This document shows positions 24,103 through 35,446 of a stretch of DNA of 64,000 nucleotides, piece after piece. The first letter of the stretch is position 1; each line of letters begins with the position of its first letter. Both the position numbers and the translations under genes were made by a program. The DNA is from Streptomyces sp. SLBN-31. GTDB lineage: Bacteria; Actinomycetota; Actinomycetes; Streptomycetales; Streptomycetaceae. The notes beneath the pieces are model-generated. The model saw nothing but the letters and a program-made list of their open reading frames with translations, was not told where the DNA came from and did no database searches. The stretch spans positions 2,046,001-2,110,000 of the forward strand of contig NZ_VFNC01000001.1 of NCBI RefSeq assembly GCF_006715395.1, read 5' to 3'.

Positions 24103-25143
24103 ATGCCACAGCACACCAGTCGCAGAGGACTGCTCTTCGGGGCCGCCGCCGTGTCCACCGGTGCCCTCCTCGCGGGTTGCACCAGCAACGAGACCAAGGA
24201 CGAGAGTCCGGCCGCCGACGCCGGGTCGGCCGCCGGCGACAAGCCCGGCAAGCACGTCACCATCGGCTTCGCCGGGCCGCAGGCCGACCACGGCTGGCTC
24301 AACGCCATCAACGACAACGCCAAGAACCGCGCGAAGAAGTACTCCGACGTCACCCTGGAGATCACCGAGGGCTCCAACGACACCGCCGCGCAGATCGGCC
24401 AGATCGAGACCCTCATCAACAAGAAGGTCGACGTCCTGGTGGTGCTGCCCGCCGACGGCAAGGCCCTCACCCAGGCCGGGCTCAAGGCGATGCGGGCCGG
24501 CATCCCCGTCGTCAACCTCGACCGGATCTTCAACTCCCCCCAGGCGTACCGTTGCTGGATCGGCGGCGACAACTACGGCATGGGCCTCAACGCCGGCACC
24601 TACATCGGCGAGAAGCTCAAGGGGAAGTCGAACGCCAGGGTCGTCGAACTGGCCGGCCTGGACAACCTGGAGCTGACCAAGCAGCGCACCCAGGGCTTCG
24701 ACGACGCACTGAAGAACTACCCCAACATCAAGAAGGTCGCCCGCCAGGCGGCCGAGTTCACGGTCGAGTCCGGCCAGGCCAAGATGGCCCAGCTCCTGCA
24801 GGCGCAGTCCAGCTTCGACGCCCTGTGGAACCACGACGACGACCAGGGCGTCGGCGCGCTGCGCGCCATCGACCAGGCCGGCCGCGACGACTTTCTGATG
24901 GTCGGCGGCGCGGGCGCGCTCTCCGCCTTCCAGGCCATCAAGCAGGACGACGGCGTCCTCAAGGCGACGGTCCTCTACCCGCCGACGATGGCCGCGTCCG
25001 CGATCGACCTGGCCCGCGCCCTCGGCCAGGGCGAGGGCGTCACCGGCATGGCCGAGTTCGAGATCCCGGCGTCGATCACCCTCTACTCGGCCGTCGTCGA
25101 CAAGGACAACGTCGACCGCTACATGCCCACCGGCTTCCGCTGA
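24103..25143 (+). CDS. Sugar ABC transporter substrate-binding lipoprotein
   Basis: 346 residues from the ATG at 24103 with GAGGAAAGGG upstream. The N-terminus SRRGLLFGAAAVSTGALLAGC combines a twin-arginine motif with a lipobox, so it is probably exported folded by Tat and anchored by lipid. The body is a periplasmic-binding type I fold (VTIGFAGPQADHGWLNAIND, VVLPADGKALTQAGLKAM, LWNHDDDQGVGALRAI), the RbsB-like class matching the CUT2 ATPase and permease. It delivers the sugar to the importer. Confidence 0.93.
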   Translation: MPQHTSRRGLLFGAAAVSTGALLAGCTSNETKDESPAADAGSAAGDKPGKHVTIGFAGPQADHGWLNAINDNAKNRAKKYSDVTLEITEGSNDTAAQIGQIETLINKKVDVLVVLPADGKALTQAGLKAMRAGIPVVNLDRIFNSPQAYRCWIGGDNYGMGLNAGTYIGEKLKGKSNARVVELAGLDNLELTKQRTQGFDDALKNYPNIKKVARQAAEFTVESGQAKMAQLLQAQSSFDALWNHDDDQGVGALRAIDQAGRDDFLMVGGAGALSAFQAIKQDDGVLKATVLYPPTMAASAIDLARALGQGEGVTGMAEFEIPASITLYSAVVDKDNVDRYMPTGFR

Positions 25144-25211
25144 CCCGGCCCGCCCCGCACCCCCCACGGCGCCACCACGACGAGGACGACGAGGACGAGG
25201 AGGACATCCGT

Positions 25212-26420
25212 ATGGGACAGCCCCAGCAGCCGGACGGAGCGGAGGCAGCGAAACCGCCGCTGCGCGTCGGCATGGTCGGCTACGCCTTCATGGGCGCCGC
25301 CCATTCCCAGGGCTGGCGCACGGCGGGACACGTCTTCGACCTGCCGCGCCGCCCGGTCCTGTCGGCGATCTGCGGGCGCGACGCCGACGCGGTGCGCCGG
25401 GCCGCCGACCGGCACGGCTGGGCCGCGGCCGAGACCGACTGGCGGGCCCTGATCGCCCGGGACGACATCGACCTCGTCGACATCTGCACCCCCGGCGACA
25501 GTCACGCCGAGATCGCCCTCGCCGCCCTCGCCGCAGGCAAGCACGTGCTGTGCGAGAAGCCGCTCGCGAACACCGTCGAGGAGGCCTCGGCGATGACCGA
25601 GGCGGCCGAAGCGGCCTACGAACGCGGTCAGTTGTCGATGGTGGGCTTCAACTACCGGCGGCTGCCCGCCACCACCCTCGCCCGCGGCATGGTGGCCGAG
25701 GGCAGGATCGGCACCCTGCGCCACGTCCGGGTCACCTATCTCCAGGACTGGCTCGTCGACCCGGGGTTCCCCCTCACCTGGCGCCTGCGCAGGGAGGCGG
25801 CAGGCTCCGGCTCGCTGGGCGACCTGGGCGCCCACATCGTCGACCTCGCCCAGTACCTGGCGGGGGAGCGGCTGGCCGGGGTGTCGGCCCTGACGGAGAC
25901 CTTCGTACGACAGCGGCCCCTGCCGACAGCAGCCACCAGCGGCCTGTCCGCCGTGTCCTCCTCCGGCACCGGCACGGTCACCGTCGACGACGCCGCCCTG
26001 TTCACCGGCCGCCTCGCCTCCGGCGCCCTCGCCTCCTTCGAGGCGACCCGCTACGCCACCGGCCGCAAGAACGCCCTGCGCATCGAACTCAACGGCGAGA
26101 AGGGCTCGTTGGCCTTCGACCTGGAACGCCTCAACGAGCTGGCCTACCACGACGGCACCGAACCCGGGACGCGTGCCGGCTTCCGCCGCATCCTCGTCAC
26201 CGAACCCGACCACCCCTACCTGGAGGCCTGGTGGCCGCCGGGCCACGGCCTCGGCTACGAGCACACCTTCGTCCACCAGGCCCGCGACCTCGTCCACGCG
26301 ATCGCCGAGGGCCGGCGTCCCGAACCCTCCTTCGCCGACGGGCTGCAGGTCCAGCGCGTGCTGGCGGCGGTGGAGGAGAGCGCCGAGAAGAACTCCGTCT
26401 ACACGCCCATAACCGTCTGA
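25212..26420 (+). CDS. Gfo/Idh/MocA-family oxidoreductase
   Basis: 402 residues from the ATG at 25212. A purine-rich tract of GACGAG-like repeats (about 25178-25205) ends in the ribosome-binding site GAGGAGGA. The Rossmann motif VGMVGYAFMGAAHSQGW is followed by the catalytic EKP (VLCEKPLANTVEEA) and the C-terminal sheet domain with GDLGAHIVDLAQYL, the histidine/aspartate region of the active site. The family oxidises a sugar or polyol hydroxyl with NAD(P). Next to a TIM-barrel isomerase and downstream of an importer, it may form a 3-keto sugar or 3-keto glycoside. Confidence 0.92.
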   Translation: MGQPQQPDGAEAAKPPLRVGMVGYAFMGAAHSQGWRTAGHVFDLPRRPVLSAICGRDADAVRRAADRHGWAAAETDWRALIARDDIDLVDICTPGDSHAEIALAALAAGKHVLCEKPLANTVEEASAMTEAAEAAYERGQLSMVGFNYRRLPATTLARGMVAEGRIGTLRHVRVTYLQDWLVDPGFPLTWRLRREAAGSGSLGDLGAHIVDLAQYLAGERLAGVSALTETFVRQRPLPTAATSGLSAVSSSGTGTVTVDDAALFTGRLASGALASFEATRYATGRKNALRIELNGEKGSLAFDLERLNELAYHDGTEPGTRAGFRRILVTEPDHPYLEAWWPPGHGLGYEHTFVHQARDLVHAIAEGRRPEPSFADGLQVQRVLAAVEESAEKNSVYTPITV

Positions 26421-26435
26421 GGAGGGCTCGAAGAC

Positions 26436-27434
<999 letters not shown>

Positions 27435-27507
27435 GCGCTCCGCTCCAAGTGCCGCGATGTGCCGTCGCTCGTCCGCGGCGCCGTCGCGGCCGGTCGCGCA
27501 GTCCCCC

Positions 27508-27524
27508 GCGCCCTTTCGGGGCGC
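27508..27524 (+). terminator. Short hairpin after the sugar operon
   Basis: GCGCCC-TTTCG-GGGCGC style stem within the sequence GGTCGCGCAGTCCCCCGCGC, which resembles an intergenic element I recall as widespread in Streptomyces genomes. It probably ends or attenuates transcription before the PQQ-dehydrogenase gene. The rest of the 218-base gap shows nothing recognisable. Confidence 0.45.
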
Positions 27525-27652
27525 CACCGAACCGTGGCGGACTTCACCAGGTCCGCCGAGAGCCGCACGACCACCTGTTGGCAACTCCGGGATGACGGCG
27601 CATCCCGGCGTACGCACCCGCCCGTACAACCGGCCCCTTACTGGAGGCATCC

Positions 27653-30156
27653 GTGCACGGGAACGACCGCACCACCGGCACCGGCAGAATCGAGACCCAC
27701 AGACGACGCCTGCGCAGAGCCGTCGCCCTCCTCGGCGGCGCGCTCCTCGCCGGAGCGTCGCTCACCCTGACCACCCCCGAGGCCGGCGCAGCCGTCGCCG
27801 GCCCGGACGACGCTCGCGCCGCAGCGGCGGCGGAGGACTTCCAGCAGGTCACCCTCGCCAAGGGCGAGGCGGAGGTCGGCGAGCCCATGTCGCTCGCCGT
27901 CCTCCCCGACCGCTCGGTCCTGCACACCTCCCGCGACGGCGAACTCCGCCTCACCGACGCCGCGGGCAACACCCGGCTGATCGGCGAGCTGGACGTCTAC
28001 TCCCACGACGAGGAAGGCCTCCAAGGCGTCGGCGTGGACCCCGACTTCGCCACCAACCGGGCCATCTACCTCTACTACGCACCCCCGTTGAACACCCCGG
28101 TCGGCGACGCCCCGGAGTCCGGCACCGCGGCCGACTTCGCGCCCTTCGACGGCGTCAACCGCCTCTCCCGCTTCGTCCTGAAGGCGGACGGCACCCTCGA
28201 CACCGCCAGCGAGAAGAAGGTCATCGACATCCCCGCGTCCCGGGGCCTGTGCTGCCACGTCGGCGGTGACATCGACTTCGACGCGGCGGGCAACCTGTAC
28301 CTGTCCACGGGCGACGACACCAACCCCTTCCAGTCCGACGGCTACACGCCCATCGACGAGCGCGCCGACCGCAACCCGCCTTCGACGCCCAGCGTTCGGC
28401 TGGCAACACCAACGACCTGCGCGGCAAGATCCTGCGCATCAAGGTCGCCGCCGACGGCTCGTACACCGTCCCCGACGGCAACCTCTTCGCACTCGGCACG
28501 GACAGGACCCGGCCCGAGATCTACGCCATGGGCTTCCGCAACCCCTTCCGCTTCAGCGTCGACAAGAAGACCGGCATCCTCTACGTCGGCGACTACGGCC
28601 CCGACGCGGGCGCCGCCGACCCCGCCCGCGGACCGGCCGGCCAGGTCGAGTTCGCGCGGGTGACCGGCCCCGGCAACTTCGGCTGGCCGTACTGCACCGG
28701 CGCCAATGACGCCTACGTCGACTACGACTTCGCGACCAAGGCGTCCGGAGCGTCCTTCGACTGCGCCGCGCCGAAGAACAACTCCCCCCACAACACCGGC
28801 CTCACGGACCTGCCCCCGGCCCAGCCCGCCTGGATCCCGTACGACGGCCCGTCCGTACCCGAGTTCGGCGACGGCTCGGAGTCGCCGATGGGCGGCCCGG
28901 TCTACCACTACGACGCCTCGCTCGACTCACCCGTCAAGTTCCCCGAGGCCTACGACGGGAACTTCTTCGCCGGGGAGTTCGGCCGCCGATGGATCAAGCG
29001 GATCGTCAGCGACGCGAACGGCACCGTGCAGTCCATCAACCCCGTCCCCTGGACCGGCACCCAGGTGATGGACATGGCCTTCGGCCCCGACGGCGCGCTG
29101 TATGTCCTCGACTACGGCACCGCGTGGTTCGGCGGCGACGACAACTCCGGCCTCTACCGCATCGAGAACGCGACCGACGGCCACTCCCCGGTGGCACAGG
29201 CAACGGCGAGCAGGACGTCCGGGCAGGCGCCGCTGAAGGTGCGGTTCTCGTCCGCGGGCACCTCCGACCAGGACGGCGACGCGGTCACATACCGCTGGGA
29301 CTTCGGCGACGGCGGCACGTCGACGGCGGCCGACCCCTCGCACACCTACCGGAAGAACGGCACCTACACCGCGACCCTGACCGCCGAGGACCCGACCGGC
29401 CGCACCGGAAGCGCGAGCGTGCAGATCGTGGTCGGCAACACCGCGCCCAAGGTGACCGTGGAACTCCCCAAGGACGGACAGCTGTTCAGCTTCGGTGACG
29501 CCATCCCGTTCAAGGTGAGGGTCACCGACCCGGAAGACGGCAAGAACATCGACTGCGCCAAGGTCAAAGTCACCTTCGTCCTCGGCCACGACACCCACGG
29601 CCACCCCATCACCTCGGCGAACGGCTGCACCGGCACCCTGCGGACCACCGCCGACGGCGGCCACGACGAGAACGCCAACATCTTCGGCGTCCTCGACGCC
29701 GAGTACACCGACAACGGCGGCGGCGGACAGGCCCCGCTCACCTCCCACGACCGCAACGTCCTGCAGCCCCGGCACCGCCAGGCCGAACACTTCGGCAACG
29801 GCTCCGGCGTCACCGTCGTCACCAAGGACACCGCGCACGGCGGCAGGACGGTCGGCGACATCGACAACGGCGACTGGATCTCCTTCACGCCGTACGTCCT
29901 GAACAACGCCCAGAAGATCACCGCACGGGTCTCCTCCGGCCGCGCGGGCGGCACGCTCGAGATCCGCGCCGGCTCGCCGACCGGCACCCTGCTGGGCAAG
30001 GCGACCGTCCCCGTCACCGGCGGCTGGGACACATTCCAGGACGTCAGCGCCGACCTGTCCCGCGCACCCATTGGCACGACCACGCTCTACCTCGTCTTCA
30101 AGGGCGGCTCCGGCGCGCTGTTCGACGTGGACGACTTCACCTTCACCGCCGGCTGA
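27653..30156 (+). pseudogene. Secreted PQQ-type sugar dehydrogenase with PKD and CBM6 domains, interrupted by a one-base frameshift
   Basis: The GTG at 27653 (ribosome-binding site GGAGG) opens a frame with a signal peptide ending near TPEAGAA and a glucose/sorbosone dehydrogenase propeller (MSLAVLPDRSVLHTSRDGEL, HVGGDIDFDAAGNLYLSTGD). At about 28376-28382 the frame shifts: DERADRNP continues in another frame as AFDAQRSAGNTNDLRGKIL up to the stop at 30156. A single missing base in CCCGCC explains it. Downstream come a PKD domain (VRFSSAGTSDQDGDAVTYRWDFGDGG) and a CBM6-like domain (DIDNGDWISFTPYVL). Repaired, the protein has about 830 residues and would oxidise sugars outside the cell. It is a true pseudogene only if the indel is real. 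Confidence 0.85.
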
Positions 30157-30169
30157 GAGGAGAGACGTG

Positions 30170-31498
30170 ATGCGCTCGACAACCCGACTGACGACCACGG
30201 TCGTGGGTGCCGCACTGCTCCTCGGCTGTGTCTCGGGCCCGGCCGCCTCGCACCCCGCCGAGGGCAAACGAGTGCTGGTCTTCTCCAAGACGGCCGGCTT
30301 CCGGCACGACTCCATCCCCGACGGCGTGGCGGCGGTACGGCAGCTCGGTTCCGAGGGCGGCTTCACCGTCGACGCGACCGAGGACGCGACCGCCTTCACC
30401 CCGAAGAACCTACGGCGCTACGACGCCGTCGTGTTCCTCTCCACCACCGGCGACGTCCTCGACGCGGCCCAACAGCGCGCGTTCGAGGGCTACATCCGGC
30501 ACGGCGGCGGCTACGTCGGCGTCCACGCCGCCGCCGACACCGAGTACGACTGGGCGTTCTACGGCGGCCTCGCCGGCGCGTACTTCCAGTCGCACCCGGC
30601 GATCCAGCCGGCGACCGTGGACGTCGAGGACCGCGCCCATCCGGCGACCTCCGGCCTGGCCCGGACCTGGTCCCGCACCGACGAGTGGTACAACTACCGC
30701 TCGAACCCCCGGGACCGGGCCCATGTACTGGCCTACCTCGACGAGTCGTCGTACACCGGCGGCACCATGAACGGCGACCATCCCATCGCCTGGTGCCAGA
30801 ACTACCGGGGCGGCCGTGCCTTCTACACCGGAGGGGGCCACACCAAGGAGTCGTACACCGAACCGGCATTCCGGCAGCACCTGTTGGGCGGTATCCGCTG
30901 GGCGGTCGGCGACGCGCAGGCGGACTGCCGTCCGGAGAACGGCTACCGCCCGCTGTTCAACGGCACGACCCTGGACGGCTGGAAGCAGGCGGGGCCGGGT
31001 TCGTTCGAGCCGGACGGCGACGGCACCCTGACGTCGTCGGGCGGCATGGGCCTCCTGTGGTACGCCGCCTCGGGTTTTTCCGCGTACTCACTGAAGCTCG
31101 ACTGGAAAACGGTGGGCGACGACAACTCCGATGTCTTCGTGGGCTTTCCGCCCTCCGACGACCCGTGGTCGGCCGTGGACAACGGCTACGAGATCCAGAT
31201 CGACGCCACCGACGTGCCCGAGAAGACGACCGGGTCCGTCTACGGCTTCCAGCCCGCCGATCTGAGCAAGCGCGACCGTGCGCTGAATCCGCCGGGGGAG
31301 TGGAACACGTACGAGATCCGCGTGGAGGGCGAGCGCCTCCGCGTCTGGCTCAACGGCGTGCGGATCAACGATTTCACCAACACCGATCCGGCCCGGAGCC
31401 TCGCCGACGGACACATCGGCATCCAGAACCACGGAGCCGACGACCAGGTGTCCTTCCGTGACATCCGGATCAAGGAACTGCCCGCCAAGGGCGACTGA
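30170..31498 (+). CDS. Secreted ThuA-domain protein with DUF1080 (3-keto-disaccharide hydrolase-like) domain
   Basis: 442 residues; the ATG at 30170 has AGGAG at a 7-base spacing, better than the GTG three bases earlier. The signal peptide includes LLLGCVSGPAASH. Residues about 25-260 form the ThuA glutamine-amidotransferase-like domain (RVLVFSKTAGFRHDSI, GGGYVGVHAAADTEYDW, FYTGGGHTKESY). From about 265, the segment GYRPLFNGTTLDGWKQAG starts a DUF1080 concanavalin-like domain, a family now linked to 3-keto-glucoside hydrolysis. It lies 13 bases after the PQQ dehydrogenase, so both likely act together on extracellular glycosides. Confidence 0.9.
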   Translation: MRSTTRLTTTVVGAALLLGCVSGPAASHPAEGKRVLVFSKTAGFRHDSIPDGVAAVRQLGSEGGFTVDATEDATAFTPKNLRRYDAVVFLSTTGDVLDAAQQRAFEGYIRHGGGYVGVHAAADTEYDWAFYGGLAGAYFQSHPAIQPATVDVEDRAHPATSGLARTWSRTDEWYNYRSNPRDRAHVLAYLDESSYTGGTMNGDHPIAWCQNYRGGRAFYTGGGHTKESYTEPAFRQHLLGGIRWAVGDAQADCRPENGYRPLFNGTTLDGWKQAGPGSFEPDGDGTLTSSGGMGLLWYAASGFSAYSLKLDWKTVGDDNSDVFVGFPPSDDPWSAVDNGYEIQIDATDVPEKTTGSVYGFQPADLSKRDRALNPPGEWNTYEIRVEGERLRVWLNGVRINDFTNTDPARSLADGHIGIQNHGADDQVSFRDIRIKELPAKGD

Positions 31499-31592
31499 GC
31501 GACGGCGGGTGGAGGACGCCGGACCTCCGCCCGCCGTCTCACCCCTCCCGTCACGGGCCTCGCTCACGACGAGTTCGACCAGGAGGCTGCCC

Positions 31593-32792
31593 ATGTCCGC
31601 GCCCGACTCCCCTTCCGTCCCCCCGCAGCGCGTCGGCGTCTGGCTGATCGGCGCCCACGGCTCCGTCGCCACGACCGTCGTCGCGGGCTGCGCCGCGATC
31701 ACGGCGGGCCTGCACCCGCCGACCGGGCTGGTCACCGAGACCACGGCGTTCGCGGAGGCCGCCCTGCCCCCGCTCGCCTCGCTGGTCTTCGGCGGCCACG
31801 ACACACTCGACTGCCCCCTGCCCAAGCGCGCGGAAACCCTCGAAGCCGGCGGAGTCCTGCCCCCGGGCCTCCCCGCCGCCGTCACCGCCGAACTGGCCGC
31901 CGCCGAACGGGAGATCAGACCGGGCGGCCCGACACCCGGGGAGACCCGCACCGAACAGGAACTGATCGCCGCCTTCGCCGCCGACATCACCGACTTCATA
32001 CGGCACCACGCCCTGGAGCGGGCCGTGGTGGTCAACGTGGCCTCCACCGAGCCCCCGGCGGCGGGCGACGCCCTCCCACCCAGCTCCCTGTACGCCGCGG
32101 CCGCGCTGCGCGCCGGCTGCCCCTACGTCAACTTCACCCCGTCGACCGGCCTGCACCACCCCGCGCTGCGGGCCGCCACCGAGTCGAGCGGACTGCCGTA
32201 CGCCGGCCGCGACGGCAAGACGGGCCAGACGCTGCTGCGTTCCGTCCTGGGCCCCATGTTCACCCAGCGGGCCCTGCGGGTCCGCGCCTGGTCCGGGACC
32301 AACCTCCTCGGCGGCGGCGACGGCGCCGCCCTCGCCGACCCCGCTGCCGCGGCCGCGAAGAACGCCGGCAAGGAACGCGTCCTGGCCGACACCCTCGGCA
32401 CGGCGCCCGAGGGCGAGGTGCACATCGACGACGTGCCCGCGCTCGGCGACTGGAAGACCGCCTGGGACCACATCGCCTTCGACGGGTTCCTCGGCACCCG
32501 GATGGTCCTGCAGACGATCTGGCAGGGCTGCGACTCGGCGCTGGCGGCGCCCTTGGTCCTGGACCTCGTACGCCTGACCGGCCGGGCCGACGAAGCAGGC
32601 CTGTCCGGCCCGCTCGCCGAACTCGCCTTCTACTTCAAGGACCCGGTGGGAGACGGGCCTTCGGCGCTGGCGGAGCAGTACACGGCGCTGACGGCTTTCG
32701 CGCGTCGATTGAGTGAGCAGCGCCTGCCGAAGCGCCGGCTCACGCGGGGTGGGGACTGCTGGCCGTGCGGTCCGTCGGGGGAGACGCGGTGA
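31593..32792 (+). CDS. Inositol-3-phosphate synthase-like cyclase heading the ebo cluster
   Basis: 399 residues with an excellent ribosome-binding site (AGGAGG). Ino1 motifs: the NAD-binding loop GAHGSVATTVVAGC, VNVASTEPPA, YVNFTPSTGL, GRDGKTGQTLLRSVLGPMF and FLGTRMVLQTIWQGCDS. Myo-inositol-phosphate synthases convert glucose 6-phosphate to a cyclitol phosphate through a transient NAD oxidation. The stop overlaps the eboC start (GTGA), which ties it to the ebo genes. Other ebo operons carry EboD, a dehydroquinate-synthase-like sugar cyclase, and no such gene is present here. It may make a cyclitol for the ebo product rather than inositol for phospholipids. Confidence 0.88.
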   Translation: MSAPDSPSVPPQRVGVWLIGAHGSVATTVVAGCAAITAGLHPPTGLVTETTAFAEAALPPLASLVFGGHDTLDCPLPKRAETLEAGGVLPPGLPAAVTAELAAAEREIRPGGPTPGETRTEQELIAAFAADITDFIRHHALERAVVVNVASTEPPAAGDALPPSSLYAAAALRAGCPYVNFTPSTGLHHPALRAATESSGLPYAGRDGKTGQTLLRSVLGPMFTQRALRVRAWSGTNLLGGGDGAALADPAAAAAKNAGKERVLADTLGTAPEGEVHIDDVPALGDWKTAWDHIAFDGFLGTRMVLQTIWQGCDSALAAPLVLDLVRLTGRADEAGLSGPLAELAFYFKDPVGDGPSALAEQYTALTAFARRLSEQRLPKRRLTRGGDCWPCGPSGETR

Positions 32793-33852
32793 ACGGCGGG
32801 TCCGTCACGGCGGTCGGTGCGGGCGCCCGGCCGACCGGCGTCGCCCGGGCCTGGGCCGAACTACTGCGTCTGCCCGCTCTGTTCACGGTCCCCGGCGACG
32901 CCCTCGCCGGGGTGGCCGCGGTCGCCGCCGCCCCCAACTCCCGCACCCTGCTCGCCGTCGGCTGCTCCCTCTGCCTCTACGAGGCCGGCATGGCGCTCAA
33001 CGACTGGGCCGACCGCGAGGAGGACGCCGCCGAACGCCCGCACCGCCCCCTCCCGTCCGGCCGCGTCCACCCGGCCGCCGCCTTCTCGGCGGCCTGCGCG
33101 CTCACCGCGGCGGGTCTCGCCCTCGCAGCCCGAGCCGGCCGCCCCGCCCTCACGATCGCCGTCCCCCTCGCGGCCACGGCCTGGGCCTACGACCTCGCCC
33201 TCAAGCGCATGCCGGCGGGCCCGACGGCCATGGCGACGGCCCGCGGCCTCGACCTGCTGCTGGGCGCCGCGGCGACCACGGGCCATCCCCGCGAGGCGCT
33301 CCCCTCGGCCGCCCTCCTCGCGACACACACGCTCGCGGTGACGACGGTGTCCCGTCGTGAGACAACGGGCGGCTCGACGCTGGCCCCCTGGCCGCCCTCG
33401 CCACGACGGCCCTGCTGACCCGATACCTCACTCGGCCGGTCACGTCGGCCACCGTTCCCGCCCCCACCCGGAGCAGCCGCCGCGCCGCCGCCGGGCCGCC
33501 CCCGGCCCCCCGCACCCCGGCAGAGCCGCGAGTCCTGCTCGCCCGTATCGCTCGCCGAGCTCCCGCCCCACGGCGCACTCAGGCGCGTCCCCGTGCCGGG
33601 CAGGCGGACGCCGGTGTGCCGTGTCTCGCCCTCGGCGCCGCCTACGCCGCCACCGCGGCCCGCCCCTACCTGCACGCCGCCCTCAACCCCTCACCCCCGC
33701 TCACCCAGCGGGCCGTGGGAGGCGGCATCCGCGCCATGATCCCGCTCCAGGCGGCCCTGGCCGCCCGGGCCGGGGCGGGCACCACCGCGCTGCTCGTCGC
33801 GGCCCTGGCCCCGCTCGGCAGGCGGTTCGCGAGGACGGTGAGCATCACATGA
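32789..33852 (+). pseudogene. eboC: UbiA-type prenyltransferase EboC, apparent single frameshift
   Basis: The GTG at 32789 (GGGGGAG upstream) starts a membrane protein with the UbiA signature NDWADREEDAAERPHRPLPSGR. The frame ends at 33418 in a non-family tail (APWPPSPRRPC). From 33361 another frame is open, with LAALATTALLTRYLT and, to the stop at 33852, AYAATAARPYLHAALNPSPP and IPLQAALAARAGAGTTALLV, which are the expected last helices. The shift lies between 33351 and 33418, probably at the C-rich GGCCCCCTGG. Rejoined, the protein has about 354 residues. EboC is proposed to prenylate a precursor in ebo-encoded metabolite traffic. The stop overlaps the next ATG, arguing that the intact form is functional and the indel may be an assembly error. 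Confidence 0.8.
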
Positions 33853-34748
33853 GCCCCGCGACACCCCGTCCCGACAGCACAGCTGCCCCCTCCCTCCGCT
33901 TCGGCTACGGCACCAACGGCCTCGCCGACCTCCGTCTCGACGACGCCCTCGCCCTCCTCGCCGACCTCGGCTACGACGGCGTCGGTCTGACCCTCGACCA
34001 CATGCACCTCGACCCCCTGGCACCGGATCTGGCCGCCCGCACCCGGCGCCTCGCCGCTCGACTCGACGCGCTCGGCCTCGGCGTCACCGTGGAGACGGGC
34101 GCCCGCCATGTGCTCGACCCGCGCCGCAAACACGGCCCCTCGTTGCTGGGCCCGGAGCCCGACGACCGGGCCCGCCGCGTCGCCCTGCTGATCCGTGCGG
34201 TCGAGGTGGCCGCCGACCTGGGCGCCCACGCCGTCCACTGCTTCAGCGGAACCACCCCCGCGGGAACCGGCCGGGACAAGGCGTGGGAGCGCCTGGCCGA
34301 GGCGCTCACCCCCGTCCTGGAGGCCGCAGCCCACGCCGCCGTCCCCCTCGCGGTCGAACCCGAACCGGGCCATCTGCTCGCCACCCTCGCCGACTTCCAC
34401 CACCTGCGCAGCACCCTCGGCGGACCCGAACTCCTGGGCCTGACCCTCGACATCGGCCGCTGCCAGTGCCTCGAACCCCTGGCCCCGGCCGACTGCGTCC
34501 GCGCCGCCGCTCCCTGGCTGCGGCACGTACAGATCGAGGACATGCGGCGCGGCATCCATGAACACCTCCCCTTCGGCGAAGGAGAGATCGACTTCCCGCC
34601 CGTCCTCGCGGCCCTCGCCGCGACCGGCTACCAGGGCCTGACCGTCGTGGAACTGCCCCGCCACTCCCACGCCGGCCCGTACCACGCCGAACGCTCCCTG
34701 CCGTTCCTGCGCCACGCCGCCGCCCTCGAAGGGAGCAGCACCTCATGA
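33849..34748 (+). CDS. Sugar phosphate isomerase/epimerase-like TIM-barrel protein in the ebo cluster
   Basis: 299 residues from the ATG at 33849, overlapping the eboC stop (ATGA). AP endonuclease-2-type barrel: LRFGYGTNGLADLRLDDALALLADLGYDGVGL at the N-terminus, metal-site glutamates and histidines in LAVEPEPGHLL, LTLDIGRCQC, LRHVQIEDM and LTVVELPRHSH. Substrate unknown. It is one of three barrel proteins in this block (with eboE and the Tat-exported one), suggesting successive steps on a sugar-like intermediate. Confidence 0.88.
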   Translation: MSPATPRPDSTAAPSLRFGYGTNGLADLRLDDALALLADLGYDGVGLTLDHMHLDPLAPDLAARTRRLAARLDALGLGVTVETGARHVLDPRRKHGPSLLGPEPDDRARRVALLIRAVEVAADLGAHAVHCFSGTTPAGTGRDKAWERLAEALTPVLEAAAHAAVPLAVEPEPGHLLATLADFHHLRSTLGGPELLGLTLDIGRCQCLEPLAPADCVRAAAPWLRHVQIEDMRRGIHEHLPFGEGEIDFPPVLAALAATGYQGLTVVELPRHSHAGPYHAERSLPFLRHAAALEGSSTS

Positions 34749-35446
34749 GAGACACGCACGTCACCTCCGGGGCCGGCCCCGCGTCCACCACCCTCGCCCG
34801 CACTTCCCTCGACGACCTGCGCGCCCGCCTGACCGTCCACCTCGACGCGGCCACCCGCGCCTGGCTCGACCAGGCCCTTCGCGAGGCCGCCGCCCAGCCC
34901 GGCATCCACGGGCCCATCACCGTGTGGGAGCTGCGCCTCGCCGAGGCCGGACGCCGCTGCGGGCCCGCGCACGCCGACGCCGCCCGCCTGCTGATCCTGC
35001 ACGCCGCCCGCGCCGACGCGGACGCCCTCGGCCGGGTCTACTCCCAGGGCACCGCCGCCGAACGCCGGGCCGTCCTGCACGCCCTGCCCCACCTGGTCCA
35101 GGGCCCCGACGCGCTCCCGCTCGTCGAGGACGCCCTGCGCACCAACGACACCCGCCTCGTGGCCGCCGCCGTCGGCCCCTACGCCGCCCGGCACCTCGCC
35201 CCGCACCACTGGCGGCACGCGGTCCTGAAGTGCCTCTTCACCGGCGTCCCCGTCGACCACGTCGCCGACCTGGACCGGCGCGCCCGCGCCGACGGCGAAC
35301 TCGCCCGGATGCTCCGCGACCACGCCGCCGAACGCACCGCCGCGGGCCGTCCCGTACCCCGAGACCTGCACCGCGTCCTCACCCTGACCGACCCCACCGA
35401 CGGCGAGGAGTCCCGATGCGCATCTTCGACCCCCACATCCACATGA
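34745..35446 (+). CDS. eboA: EboA-domain protein
   Basis: 233 residues from the ATG at 34745 (ATGA overlap with the preceding stop). A soluble helical protein with a HEAT-like look; the EboA-family core is LPLVEDALRTNDTRLVAAAV, then WRHAVLKCLFTGVPVDHV. EboA has no known enzymatic activity; ebo genes are linked in cyanobacteria and Pseudomonas to export or trafficking of secondary metabolite precursors. The 3' end overlaps eboB by 31 bases, a sign of tight coupling. Confidence 0.85.
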   Translation: MRDTHVTSGAGPASTTLARTSLDDLRARLTVHLDAATRAWLDQALREAAAQPGIHGPITVWELRLAEAGRRCGPAHADAARLLILHAARADADALGRVYSQGTAAERRAVLHALPHLVQGPDALPLVEDALRTNDTRLVAAAVGPYAARHLAPHHWRHAVLKCLFTGVPVDHVADLDRRARADGELARMLRDHAAERTAAGRPVPRDLHRVLTLTDPTDGEESRCASSTPTST